22,818 nt of DNA from NCBI GenBank assembly GCA_964244655.1, contig CAXTJU010000055.1, forward strand, positions 1 through 22,818, read 5' to 3'. This document shows positions 1 to 7,362 of the stretch, piece after piece. This DNA comes from LMUY01 sp964244655. Lineage in GTDB: Bacteria > Pseudomonadota > Alphaproteobacteria > Acetobacterales > Acetobacteraceae. Numbering within the stretch: the stretch's first letter is position 1; each line of letters begins with the position of its first letter. The notes under the pieces were generated by a model that worked only from the letters and a program-made list of their open reading frames with translations, ran no database searches and was not told the DNA's origin. The position numbers were made by a program, and so were the translations under genes.

Positions 1-404
1 GCGCCGGCCGGGCCGCCCGCCATCCCCGAGGTCAGCCGTGCGACCAGGCCGCCGCCGGTGGCGAGCGCGCGCCACTTGCCCGTCACGGTGGTCTGGTAGG
101 CCGGCAGGCTGTCCGCCAGTGCGGCGACCTGGCGGCCGACCACCAGGCCGATGCCGCCGATGGCGGCGAACGCGAGCGCCACCGCCACGATTACCGCCGC
201 GGCGCGGGGCAGCCGGATGCGCTGCAGCAGGGCGCTCGCTGGCGCCAGCACGAAGGCCAGCAGGGCGGCCAGCACCAGCGGCACCAGCAGGTCCCGCCCG
301 AGGTACAGCCCCGCCACCACCACCGCCCCGGCGTTCAGCGCCACCAGCACCGACCTGGCCTGCGGCTGGCCGCGGATGACGGCGTCGGTCGGGATCATGT
401 CCAT
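1..404 (-). CDS. AI-2E family transporter (PerM-like), N-terminal part only
   Basis: Partial gene. It starts with ATG at 404 and runs off the left edge, so about 134 N-terminal residues are visible. The translation begins MDMIPTDAVIRGQ. It has hydrophobic segments at roughly residues 17-55 (including a GLYLGRDLLVPLVLAALLAF stretch) and 67-85 (VIVAVALAFAAIGGIGLVVG), followed by a soluble stretch with QVAALADSLPAYQ. This is the typical start of the PerM/AI-2E exporter family: two membrane segments with the 'LVPLxLAxLLxFVLxP' pattern, then a helix ending in 'LPxY'. A Shine-Dalgarno GGAGG lies at 415-419 (complement), 10 bases before the ATG. Family members are multi-pass inner-membrane proteins linked to autoinducer-2 export or ion antiport; the substrate cannot be told here. 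It diverges from the response regulator gene across 88 bases. Confidence 0.85.
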   Translation of the reverse strand, partial: MDMIPTDAVIRGQPQARSVLVALNAGAVVVAGLYLGRDLLVPLVLAALLAFVLAPASALLQRIRLPRAAAVIVAVALAFAAIGGIGLVVGRQVAALADSLPAYQTTVTGKWRALATGGGLVARLTSGMAGGPAG

Positions 405-492
405 GGGCGCGCCGCCTCCAGTTGGCCGGATGGGGAAGCTAGACGGCCCGGCGCGGCATCGCTAGTACGGCTGCCAACCAAAGGCCCCGCGC

Positions 493-864
493 GTGACCAA
501 GCTCCTGCTCGTCGAGGACCATGAAGAACTTTGGGATTTCCTGTCCCGGCGGCTGCGCCGGCGCGGCTTCGACGTGGTGCTGGCGCACGACGGCAAGCAG
601 GCGCTGGCCCAGGTGGCGGCGGAAGCGCCCGACCTGGTGCTGCTGGACATGAACCTGCCGGTGATGGACGGCTGGACGGTGGCGCGCACGCTGCGGGCGG
701 ACGCGAACCCGGTGCCGATCATCGCGCTGACGGCGCACGCCATGGCCGGGGACCGCGCCCGCGCGCTGGAGGCCGGCTGCGACGACTACCACGCCAAGCC
801 GGTCACCTTCGACCTGCTGCTGCGGCAGGTGGACGACGCGCTGCTGCGGCGGGAGGAGGGCTGA
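493..864 (+). CDS. Single-domain response regulator (CheY/DivK-like receiver)
   Basis: A 123-residue protein that is essentially one receiver domain with no output domain. The acid pair E8-D9, phosphoacceptor D52 (in LVLLDMNLPVMDG), switch T80 (ALTAH) and K102 (HAKP) are all present, so it should be phosphorylatable. Such proteins relay phosphate or act by protein contact in two-component signalling; 'NLPVMDGW' and 'ALTAHAMAGDRARALEAGCDDY' resemble DivK-like and hybrid-kinase receivers. The start is GTG at 493, where the receiver fold begins; an AAAGG about 8 bases upstream may be the ribosome site. No histidine kinase is next to it, so it is an orphan in this window. A terminator-like hairpin follows 28 bases after the stop, suggesting a monocistronic unit. 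Confidence 0.92.
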   Translation: MTKLLLVEDHEELWDFLSRRLRRRGFDVVLAHDGKQALAQVAAEAPDLVLLDMNLPVMDGWTVARTLRADANPVPIIALTAHAMAGDRARALEAGCDDYHAKPVTFDLLLRQVDDALLRREEG

Positions 865-892
865 GCGCGCCGCCGATATTTGGCCGCCTGGT

Positions 893-922
893 TTCGCCCG
901 CGCAGGCGTGGCGCGGGGCGAA
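893..922 (+). terminator. Terminator-like hairpin after the response regulator
   Basis: TTCGCCCGCGC at 893-903 pairs with GCGCGGGGCGAA at 911-922, with one bulged G and a 7-base loop. There is no U-tract, as is common in GC-rich genomes, so termination is inferred from stem strength and location just 3' of the response regulator. Confidence 0.45.
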
Positions 923-939
923 GCGGAATGGGCAGGCAG

Positions 940-1086
940 GCACAGCATAAAGATTCAATGTGGAAAGCAGTGTTCCAGCCTGGGACATGATCAATAAACC
1001 AATCGATTTTATATGTTGCAGCGCAGTAGTGTCACTTTCAACGAATGCCGACCGCATCCGCCGATCAATTCCTGGGAGCGTCATTG
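940..1086 (+). promoter_or_regulatory. AT-richer leader and probable promoter region of the porin gene
   Basis: The stretch around 945-1060 is clearly less GC-rich than its surroundings and includes AATAAACCAATCGATTTTATATG near 993-1015. This is a likely promoter region for the porin gene, but no convincing pair of -35 and -10 boxes can be fixed; the best -10-like element is TTATAT at 1009-1014. The GGGAG at 1074-1078 is the ribosome site, 8 bases before the ATG at 1087. Confidence 0.35.
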
Positions 1087-2772
1087 ATGAGCCGCCTGCT
1101 GCAACTGGTTTCAGGCACTGCGATCGCGACAAGTGCATTGCTGTGGGCCGTCGCTGCCTCGGCGGCCGACACGCCGTCCGCCGCGAAGGCGCCCACCCCG
1201 ATCGGACCAGAAGTTGCGCCGCCCGCGGATTGCGCGTCGAACCCGGACCCGTACAAGGACTATGCCTGCCTCGACAGCTACCTCGGCAGCAACGTGGCCG
1301 TGCGGCTGCTGAACTACTACAAGCTCGAGCTGGGGCATGCCTCCGCGCCGTCGGACCCCTCAGCGCCGCCGGGTCGGCAGGCGGATTGGCCCACCACGCC
1401 CGAGACCACGCCGCCGATGCCGTTCACCGAGTGGCCGTACGGCGGCACCACCCTGCTCGGCGTGAACCGCCCCAACTCGGTGGACAGCCCGCTGATGGTG
1501 GCGATCGCCAACACCGACGTGGGCAAGTTCCTGTCCGACTGGCACGTGCAGATCTATGGCTGGGAGGATTTCGGCGGCAACCTGAGCAGCAACAACCACC
1601 GCCCGGCCGGCAACGCGCCGATCGGCTACGCCTACACGCCGAACACCGTGCAGAACGACCAGACGGTGCTGTACATCGAGCGCACGCCCGACACCGTGCA
1701 GCGGGACCACGTGGACTGGGGCTTCCGCCTCTCGGCCATCTACGGCGTGGACTACCGCTACACCACCAGCTACGGGCTGGCCAGCTATCAGTTGCTCAAA
1801 CGCAACGACATCAACGGCTACGACTTCCCCATGCTGTACGGCGAGGTGTACTTCCCGCAGGTGCTGCGCGGCCTGATGGTCCGCTTCGGCCGCTACATCT
1901 CGCTGCCGGACATCGAGGCGCAGCTGGCGCCCAACAACTACATGTACACCCACTCGCTGACGTACACGCTGGACAACTACACCAACACCGGCATCCAGAG
2001 CACGCTGGCGATCACCAAGGACCTGTTCGTCCAGTTCGGCATCAGCGACGGCACGGAGACGGCGCTGGACCACAGCACCGCCCGCATCAACAACCTGGTG
2101 CCGTACAACGCGCTGTACCCCACCGCGAGCTTCCCGAAGGACCCGGGCAACCAGCCTTCCTTCACCGGCTGCATCCGCTACAGCTGGGATGACGAGCACA
2201 ACAACATCCAGCCCTGCGTCAACGCCATCAACCGCGCCAACTGGGGCTACAACAACCTGCAATGGTACGGCGGCACGTACTACCACAAGTTCAACGACCA
2301 TTGGCACGTCGATTTCGAGGGCTACTACGAGTATCAGCGCGGCGTGCCCAACGCCAACAACGCGCAGGCGGTGGCCATCTACGAGGCCGGCGGCACGCCG
2401 TTCTCGCCGCAGTTCATCCGGTTCAACTCGCCGAACCTGGCGCAGTGCGACAACCCCGCCGTGCTGCGCTGCGCCGCCGGCGCGGTCGGCCTGCTGTCTT
2501 ACCTGAACTACTCGCCGGACCCGCTGAACAACTTCTCGTTCCGCCCGGAATACTACCATGACCCGCAAGGCCAGCGCACCGGCACCAAGGCGGACTACTA
2601 CACGTTCACCCTGGGCTGGCAGCACTGGTTCTCGCCGCAGCTTGAGGTGCGGCCGGAGGTGGGCTACTGGGCGGCCAGCCGCAACGCGTTCAACGGCAGC
2701 CCGAGCCGCGACATCGCGCCGAACGAGAACCACACCTTCCTGGCCGCCTCCGACCTGATCGCGCATTTCTGA
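1087..2772 (+). CDS. Outer-membrane beta-barrel protein, BBP2 (OmpL-like) porin type
   Basis: A 561-residue exported protein. The signal peptide is MSRLLQLVSGTAIATSALLW followed by AVAASA|A, with cleavage near residue 26. The mature part is rich in Tyr, Trp, Asn and Gly with alternating aromatic patterns (DWGFRLSAIYGVDYRY, YYTFTLGWQHWFSPQLEVRP) and ends in Phe (LIAHF), the usual beta-barrel signal for outer-membrane insertion. The pattern matches the 'putative beta-barrel porin-2' family, often found as uncharacterised outer-membrane proteins in soil proteobacteria; the substrate is unknown. The ATG at 1087 is chosen over 1045 because GGGAG sits 8 bases upstream and the signal peptide starts there. 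Six cysteines form three close pairs (C49/C61, C362/C377, C454/C462), probably disulfides in loops. A 12-bp hairpin follows the gene, so it is probably transcribed apart from the RND operon. Confidence 0.85.
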   Translation: MSRLLQLVSGTAIATSALLWAVAASAADTPSAAKAPTPIGPEVAPPADCASNPDPYKDYACLDSYLGSNVAVRLLNYYKLELGHASAPSDPSAPPGRQADWPTTPETTPPMPFTEWPYGGTTLLGVNRPNSVDSPLMVAIANTDVGKFLSDWHVQIYGWEDFGGNLSSNNHRPAGNAPIGYAYTPNTVQNDQTVLYIERTPDTVQRDHVDWGFRLSAIYGVDYRYTTSYGLASYQLLKRNDINGYDFPMLYGEVYFPQVLRGLMVRFGRYISLPDIEAQLAPNNYMYTHSLTYTLDNYTNTGIQSTLAITKDLFVQFGISDGTETALDHSTARINNLVPYNALYPTASFPKDPGNQPSFTGCIRYSWDDEHNNIQPCVNAINRANWGYNNLQWYGGTYYHKFNDHWHVDFEGYYEYQRGVPNANNAQAVAIYEAGGTPFSPQFIRFNSPNLAQCDNPAVLRCAAGAVGLLSYLNYSPDPLNNFSFRPEYYHDPQGQRTGTKADYYTFTLGWQHWFSPQLEVRPEVGYWAASRNAFNGSPSRDIAPNENHTFLAASDLIAHF

Positions 2773-2786
2773 GCCTGGCTTGCGGA

Positions 2787-2817
2787 GCGGGCGCCCCTGC
2801 GTGCGAGGGGCGCCCGC
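2787..2817 (+). terminator. Strong hairpin after the porin gene
   Basis: GCGGGCGCCCCT at 2787-2798 is the exact reverse complement of AGGGGCGCCCGC at 2806-2817, giving a 12-bp perfect stem with a 7-base loop, 14 bases after the stop codon. No T-run follows. It is probably a terminator or 3'-end stabilising structure separating the porin gene from the RND operon. Confidence 0.7.
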
Positions 2818-2891
2818 CGCTTCGGTGGCAAGCGTTTGCCGGTTGCTGTAGAGGGCGGCGCTGAACCAGCGCCGTAGTTTTGGGTCACGTC

Positions 2892-4193
2892 ATGGATGTC
2901 AACACGCAGACGCCGCCGGGGTACGAGAAGCAGGGGCACGGGCAGGTGGACCAAGCCAAGCCGGCCCGCCGCATCCCGCGCGGCGTCCAGATCCTGGTGG
3001 TGCTGGCCGGCGCCGCCCTGCTCGCGGCCTACGTGCTGCTGGGCAGCCTGTTCAGCAAGGACGAGGCGCCCGCCGCGCCGCAGGCGTCGTCCTCGGACAG
3101 CTTCAAGCCGACCGACGCGCAATGGGCCGGCTTCAAGACCGCGCAGGCCAAGGAGGCCGTGTTCTCCGCCTCCCAGGTCACCGACGGCAAGATCGCGCTC
3201 GACGACGACCTGTCCACCCAGGTGTTCTCGCCCTTTACCGGCCGGGTGACCAAGCTGTTCGTCAAGGCGGGCGACGTGGTGAAGGCGGGCGACCCGCTGC
3301 TCGGCGTTCAGGCCGCCGAGTTCGTGCAGGCGGCCAACGATCTGGTCGGCGCCATCGCGGGTGACCGCACCGCCAAGGCCGCGCTGGTGCTCGCCGTCAC
3401 CTCCGAGAAGCGGGAGCACGAGCTTTACGCGGCCGGGGGCGGGTCGCTCAAGGACTGGCAGCAGTCGCAATCCGACCTGGCCAACGCCCGCGGCACGCTC
3501 AACAGCGCGGATGTGGCCTTGGGGGCGGTGCGCAACCGGCTGCGCATCCTGGGCAAGGGCGACCGGGAAGAGGCGGCGATGGAGACCTCGCTCGACCCGA
3601 CCCGGTTCAGCCCGGACGCCATCGTGCCCGCCCCGATCGCCGGCACCATCACGCAGCGCCAGGTTGGCGTGGGGCAGAACATCGTGTCCCAGTCGAACAA
3701 CGGCTCCACCCCCGTGTTCACCATCGGCAACATCTCCCGCGTCTGGCTGGTGGCCAACGTGCGGGAGGCGGACGCGCCGCTGGTCCGCGTGGGCGACACG
3801 GCGCAGGTGAGCGTGCTCGCCTTTCCCGGCCACGTGTTCACCGCGCGGATCATCTACGTCGCCGCCAGCATCGACCCGACCACGCACCGCCTGCCGATCC
3901 ACGCCGCGATCGACAACCCGGACGGGGCGCTGAAGCCCGAGATGTTCGCCACCTTCCGCATCATCACGGGGCAGGCGAGCCAATCCGTCGCGGTGCCGGA
4001 GCAGGCGATCGTCTATGACGCGGACGGCGCGCACGTCTGGCTGGCCGGGCCGGACAAGACGCTGCTGATCCGCCCGGTCAAGCTCGGGCGCAACGACGGC
4101 GGCCAGGTCGAGGTGCTGGACGGCCTGAAGGCGGGGGACACCGTCGTCACCGCCGGGTCGATCTTCATCGACCGCGCGGCCGAGGCGGGCTGA
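2892..4193 (+). CDS. RND efflux periplasmic adaptor (membrane fusion protein, CzcB/HlyD-type)
   Basis: A 433-residue adaptor that joins the inner-membrane RND pump to the outer-membrane channel. A short cytoplasmic N-terminus leads into one membrane anchor at about residues 32-53 (GVQILVVLAGAALLAAYVLL). Then come a lipoyl-like half (FSPFTGRVTKLFVKAGDVVKAG), a helical hairpin (about 130-210), the second lipoyl half (IVPAPIAGTITQRQVGVGQN), a beta-barrel domain (VWLVANVREADAPLVRVGD) and a membrane-proximal domain ending near GLKAGDTVVTAGSIF. This order is that of CzcB-type adaptors. I see no His- or Cys-rich metal-binding extension. ATG at 2892 is preferred to the upstream TTG at 2880; no strong ribosome site is visible for either. 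The stop lies 4 bases before the pump gene, so the two are in one operon. Confidence 0.93.
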   Translation: MDVNTQTPPGYEKQGHGQVDQAKPARRIPRGVQILVVLAGAALLAAYVLLGSLFSKDEAPAAPQASSSDSFKPTDAQWAGFKTAQAKEAVFSASQVTDGKIALDDDLSTQVFSPFTGRVTKLFVKAGDVVKAGDPLLGVQAAEFVQAANDLVGAIAGDRTAKAALVLAVTSEKREHELYAAGGGSLKDWQQSQSDLANARGTLNSADVALGAVRNRLRILGKGDREEAAMETSLDPTRFSPDAIVPAPIAGTITQRQVGVGQNIVSQSNNGSTPVFTIGNISRVWLVANVREADAPLVRVGDTAQVSVLAFPGHVFTARIIYVAASIDPTTHRLPIHAAIDNPDGALKPEMFATFRIITGQASQSVAVPEQAIVYDADGAHVWLAGPDKTLLIRPVKLGRNDGGQVEVLDGLKAGDTVVTAGSIFIDRAAEAG

Positions 4194-4197
4194 CCCG

Positions 4198-7100
4198 GTG
4201 AACGCCCTCATCACGGCGGCGCTCAAGCAGCGCATCCTGGTGCTGGTCATGCTGCTGGTGGTGTTCGCCGGCGGCGGGATCAGCTTTGCGCTGCTGAACA
4301 TCGAGGCCTACCCGGACCCGGTGCCGCCGCTGGTCGATATCGTGACGCAGAACCCCGGCCAGTCGGCGGAGGAGATCGAGCGCAACATCACGATCCCGAT
4401 CGAGATCCAGATGGCGGGGCTGCCGCACGTCAACGCCATCCGCACCATCTCGCTGTTCGGCCTATCGGACACCAAGGTGCAGTTCACCTACGACTTCACC
4501 TACGAGGAGGCGGAGCAGCGGGTGATCAACCACCTGTCGCAGCTGCCGCCGCTGCCGAACGGGGCGCAGCCGCAGATTTCGCCCGAAAGCCCGGTGGGCG
4601 AGATCATGCGCTACCGGGTGGTCGGCCCGCCGGGCTACTCGGTGACCGACCTCAAGACCATCGAGGACTGGATGCTGGAGCGCCGCTTCAAGGCGATCCC
4701 GGGCGTTGCCGACGTGAACGGCTGGGGCGGCAAGACCAAGACGTTCGAGGTCTCGATCGACCAGGCCAAGCTGGTGCAGTACGGGCTGAGCGTGCCGCAG
4801 GTGCTGGCGGCGCTGAACAACGCCAACGTCAACGTCGGCGGCCAGACGGTGGAGTTCTCCGCCCAGTCCGCCGTGGTGCGCGGCATCGGGCTGATCCAGT
4901 CGATGGACGACATCCGCCACACCATGCTGGCGTCCAACAACGGCTCCCCCGTGCTGGTGTCGGACGTGGCGACGGTGAGCACCGGCAACCAGCCGCGCCT
5001 GGGGATCGCCGGCCAGGACGACAGCGACGACATCGTGCAAGGCATCGTGCTGATGCGCCGTGGCGGGCAGAGCACGCCGACCATCCAGCGGGTGGAGGCG
5101 GAGATCGAGAAGATCAACACCACCGGCATCCTGCCCCCCGGCGTGCACATCGAGGTGATCTACGACCGCTCCGACCTGATCCGGGTGACGACGCACACGG
5201 TGCTGCACAACATGCTCGAGGGCATCGTGCTGATCTTCGTGCTGCAGCTGCTGTTCCTGGGCGACCTGCGCAGCGCGGTCATCGTGGCGGCCACCATCCC
5301 GTTCGCGCTGGCCTTCGCCATCGGCCTGCTGCTGCTGCGCGGCGAGTCGGCCAACCTGCTGTCGGTGGGCGCGATCGACTTCGGCCTGATCGTCGATGCC
5401 AGCGTCATCATGATGGAGAACATCTTCCGCCGGCTGTCGCAGCCGGCCTCGGAGCGGTTCCTCAACTCGCCGGGGCTGGACCGCTCGCGGCCGAGCGTGG
5501 GCCTGCGCGGCAAGTTCGCGGTAATCGCGCACGCCGCCACCGAGGTCAGCCAGGGCATCCTGTTCTCGGCCGCCATCATCATGGCCGCCTTCGTGCCGCT
5601 GTTCACCATGAGCGGCATCGAGGGCCACATCTTCGGCCCCATGGCCAAGACCTACGCCTACGCCATCGCAGGCGGCCTGCTCGCCACCTTCACGGTGACG
5701 CCCGCGCTGTCGGCGCTGCTGCTGCCCGCCCAGGTGGAGGAGCGCGAGACCTTCCTGGTGCGCGGGCTGCACCGGCTGTATGCCCCGCTGGTGCGCTTCG
5801 CCCTGGTCAACCGCATCTTGACGCTTGGGGTCATGCTGCTGATGCTGGCGTTCAGCGGCGTGGCGGTGACCCGGCTCGGGCTGGAGTTCCTGCCCAAGCT
5901 CGAGGAAGGCAACCTCTGGATTCGCGCCACGCTGCCGACCTCGATCTCGCTGGAAGCGGGCAGCCCGTACGTGGACGCGATGCGCCGGGTGCTGCGGAGC
6001 TATCCGGAGGTGGTCACCGTCATCTCGCAGCATGGCCGGCCGGACGACGGGACGGACGCGACCGGGTTCTTCAACGCCGAGTTCTTCGTCCCGCTCAAGC
6101 CGTTCGACACCTGGCCGGCTGGCGTGGACAAGGCGAAGCTCACGGCGGACATGACCGCCGAGCTGCAATCGAAGTTCCCCGGCGTGGAGTTCAACTTCTC
6201 CCAGTACATCGAGGACAACGTCGAGGAGGCCGCCTCCGGCGTGAAGGGCGAGAACTCGGTCAAGCTGTACGGCGGCGACCTGGAGGTGCTGGAGCGGACG
6301 GCCAACAAGATCCAGGAGGTGATGGCGCAAATCCCCGGCATCGCCGACCTTGCCGTGCTCAGCTCGCTCGGCCAGCCGACGGTGCGCATCGACGTGGACC
6401 GCGTCCGCGCCGCGCGCTACGGCCTGGCCCCCGGCGACGTGAACACCACGGTGCAGGCCGCGATCGGCGGGCAGGCGGCCGGCAACCTGTACGAGGAGGG
6501 CAGCGACCGCAACTTCCCGATCATCGTCCGGCTGTCCGCGCATTACCGCCAGGACATTGACGAGATACGCCGCATCATGATCGGGGCCACCAACCCCAAC
6601 GGCGGCACGCTGCAAATCCCGCTCAGCGACGTGGCCACCGTCAAGCTGGTGTCCGGCGCCTCGTTCATCTACCGCGAAGGGCAGGAGCGCTACATCCCGG
6701 TCAAGTTCAGCGTGCGCGGGCGCGACCTGGGCACGACGGTGCTGGAGGCGCAGCAGCGCATCGCCGACCAGGTCCGCATGCCCGGCGGCTACCACACCGA
6801 ATGGGTCGGCGAGTTCGGCAACCTGCAGGAGGCGCTGACCCGGCTGGCCATCGTGGTGCCGCTCAGCATCGTGCTGATCTGCTTCCTGCTCTACCTCAAC
6901 TTCGGCTCCATCACCGACATGCTGCTGGCCGCCAGCGTCATCCCCATGGCGCTGGTCGGCGGCATCGTCGTGCTGTTCGTCACCGGCACGCCGTTCAGCG
7001 TGTCGGCGGCGATCGGCTTCGTGGCGCTGTTCGGCATCTCCGCCATGGACGGCATCCTGGTCGTCACCTACTTCAACCGCATGATGGAAACCGGCATGGA

Positions 7101-7362
7101 CCGGGCGGACGCCATCCTGCGCACCTGCCTGGTGCAGATGCGCCCCGTGGTGATGACGTGCGTCGTGGCCGCGGTCGGCCTGCTGCCCGCCGCCGTGTCC
7201 AACGGCATCGGCTCGCAGGTGCAGAAGCCGCTGGCCCTGGTCGTGGTGGGCGGCATCCTGCTGGCGCCCGTGCTGATTCTGACGGTGCTGCCGGTGATGA
7301 TGGACCTGTTCTCCCGCCGCGCGCGCCTCAGCGACGACCCGGCGCTGGCGCCCGCCGAATGA
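4198..7362 (+). CDS. RND efflux permease, CzcA-like heavy-metal-efflux (HME) class
   Basis: A 1054-residue inner-membrane proton antiporter, full length for the RND family. It shows the usual layout: TM1 near residues 11-31, a first large periplasmic loop, TM2-6, TM7 near 537-557, a second large loop and TM8-12 ending near 1040. The TM4 signature AIDFGLIVDASVIMMEN holds D394, D400 and E407. Their spacing is exactly that of the proton-relay acids D402, D408 and E415 of Cupriavidus CzcA, which places it in the HME class rather than the drug-exporting HAE1 class. DAS/MMEN replaces the more common DGA/VEN, so it is not a standard CzcA. The start is GTG at 4198, 4 bases after the adaptor gene, and the 3' end overlaps the channel gene by ATGA. 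Likely export of divalent cations is inference; no metal sensor gene is next to it. Confidence 0.93.
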   Translation: MNALITAALKQRILVLVMLLVVFAGGGISFALLNIEAYPDPVPPLVDIVTQNPGQSAEEIERNITIPIEIQMAGLPHVNAIRTISLFGLSDTKVQFTYDFTYEEAEQRVINHLSQLPPLPNGAQPQISPESPVGEIMRYRVVGPPGYSVTDLKTIEDWMLERRFKAIPGVADVNGWGGKTKTFEVSIDQAKLVQYGLSVPQVLAALNNANVNVGGQTVEFSAQSAVVRGIGLIQSMDDIRHTMLASNNGSPVLVSDVATVSTGNQPRLGIAGQDDSDDIVQGIVLMRRGGQSTPTIQRVEAEIEKINTTGILPPGVHIEVIYDRSDLIRVTTHTVLHNMLEGIVLIFVLQLLFLGDLRSAVIVAATIPFALAFAIGLLLLRGESANLLSVGAIDFGLIVDASVIMMENIFRRLSQPASERFLNSPGLDRSRPSVGLRGKFAVIAHAATEVSQGILFSAAIIMAAFVPLFTMSGIEGHIFGPMAKTYAYAIAGGLLATFTVTPALSALLLPAQVEERETFLVRGLHRLYAPLVRFALVNRILTLGVMLLMLAFSGVAVTRLGLEFLPKLEEGNLWIRATLPTSISLEAGSPYVDAMRRVLRSYPEVVTVISQHGRPDDGTDATGFFNAEFFVPLKPFDTWPAGVDKAKLTADMTAELQSKFPGVEFNFSQYIEDNVEEAASGVKGENSVKLYGGDLEVLERTANKIQEVMAQIPGIADLAVLSSLGQPTVRIDVDRVRAARYGLAPGDVNTTVQAAIGGQAAGNLYEEGSDRNFPIIVRLSAHYRQDIDEIRRIMIGATNPNGGTLQIPLSDVATVKLVSGASFIYREGQERYIPVKFSVRGRDLGTTVLEAQQRIADQVRMPGGYHTEWVGEFGNLQEALTRLAIVVPLSIVLICFLLYLNFGSITDMLLAASVIPMALVGGIVVLFVTGTPFSVSAAIGFVALFGISAMDGILVVTYFNRMMETGMDRADAILRTCLVQMRPVVMTCVVAAVGLLPAAVSNGIGSQVQKPLALVVVGGILLAPVLILTVLPVMMDLFSRRARLSDDPALAPAE

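Noticed and set aside
4462..6795. A 777-residue open frame on the minus strand inside the RND pump gene
   Set aside because: Its His/Arg/Gln-rich composition is what antisense of GC-rich coding DNA gives; it has no domain pattern and the plus-strand pump is unmistakable. The same holds for the other long antisense frames at 1360-2766, 7068-8819, 9096-10985, 12966-14444 and 14171-15559.
6801..7358. N-terminal extension of the outer-membrane efflux lipoprotein frame
   Set aside because: This segment overlaps the pump's coding sequence in another frame and lacks protein-like features; the lipoprotein signal starts at 7359 with an ATGA overlap.
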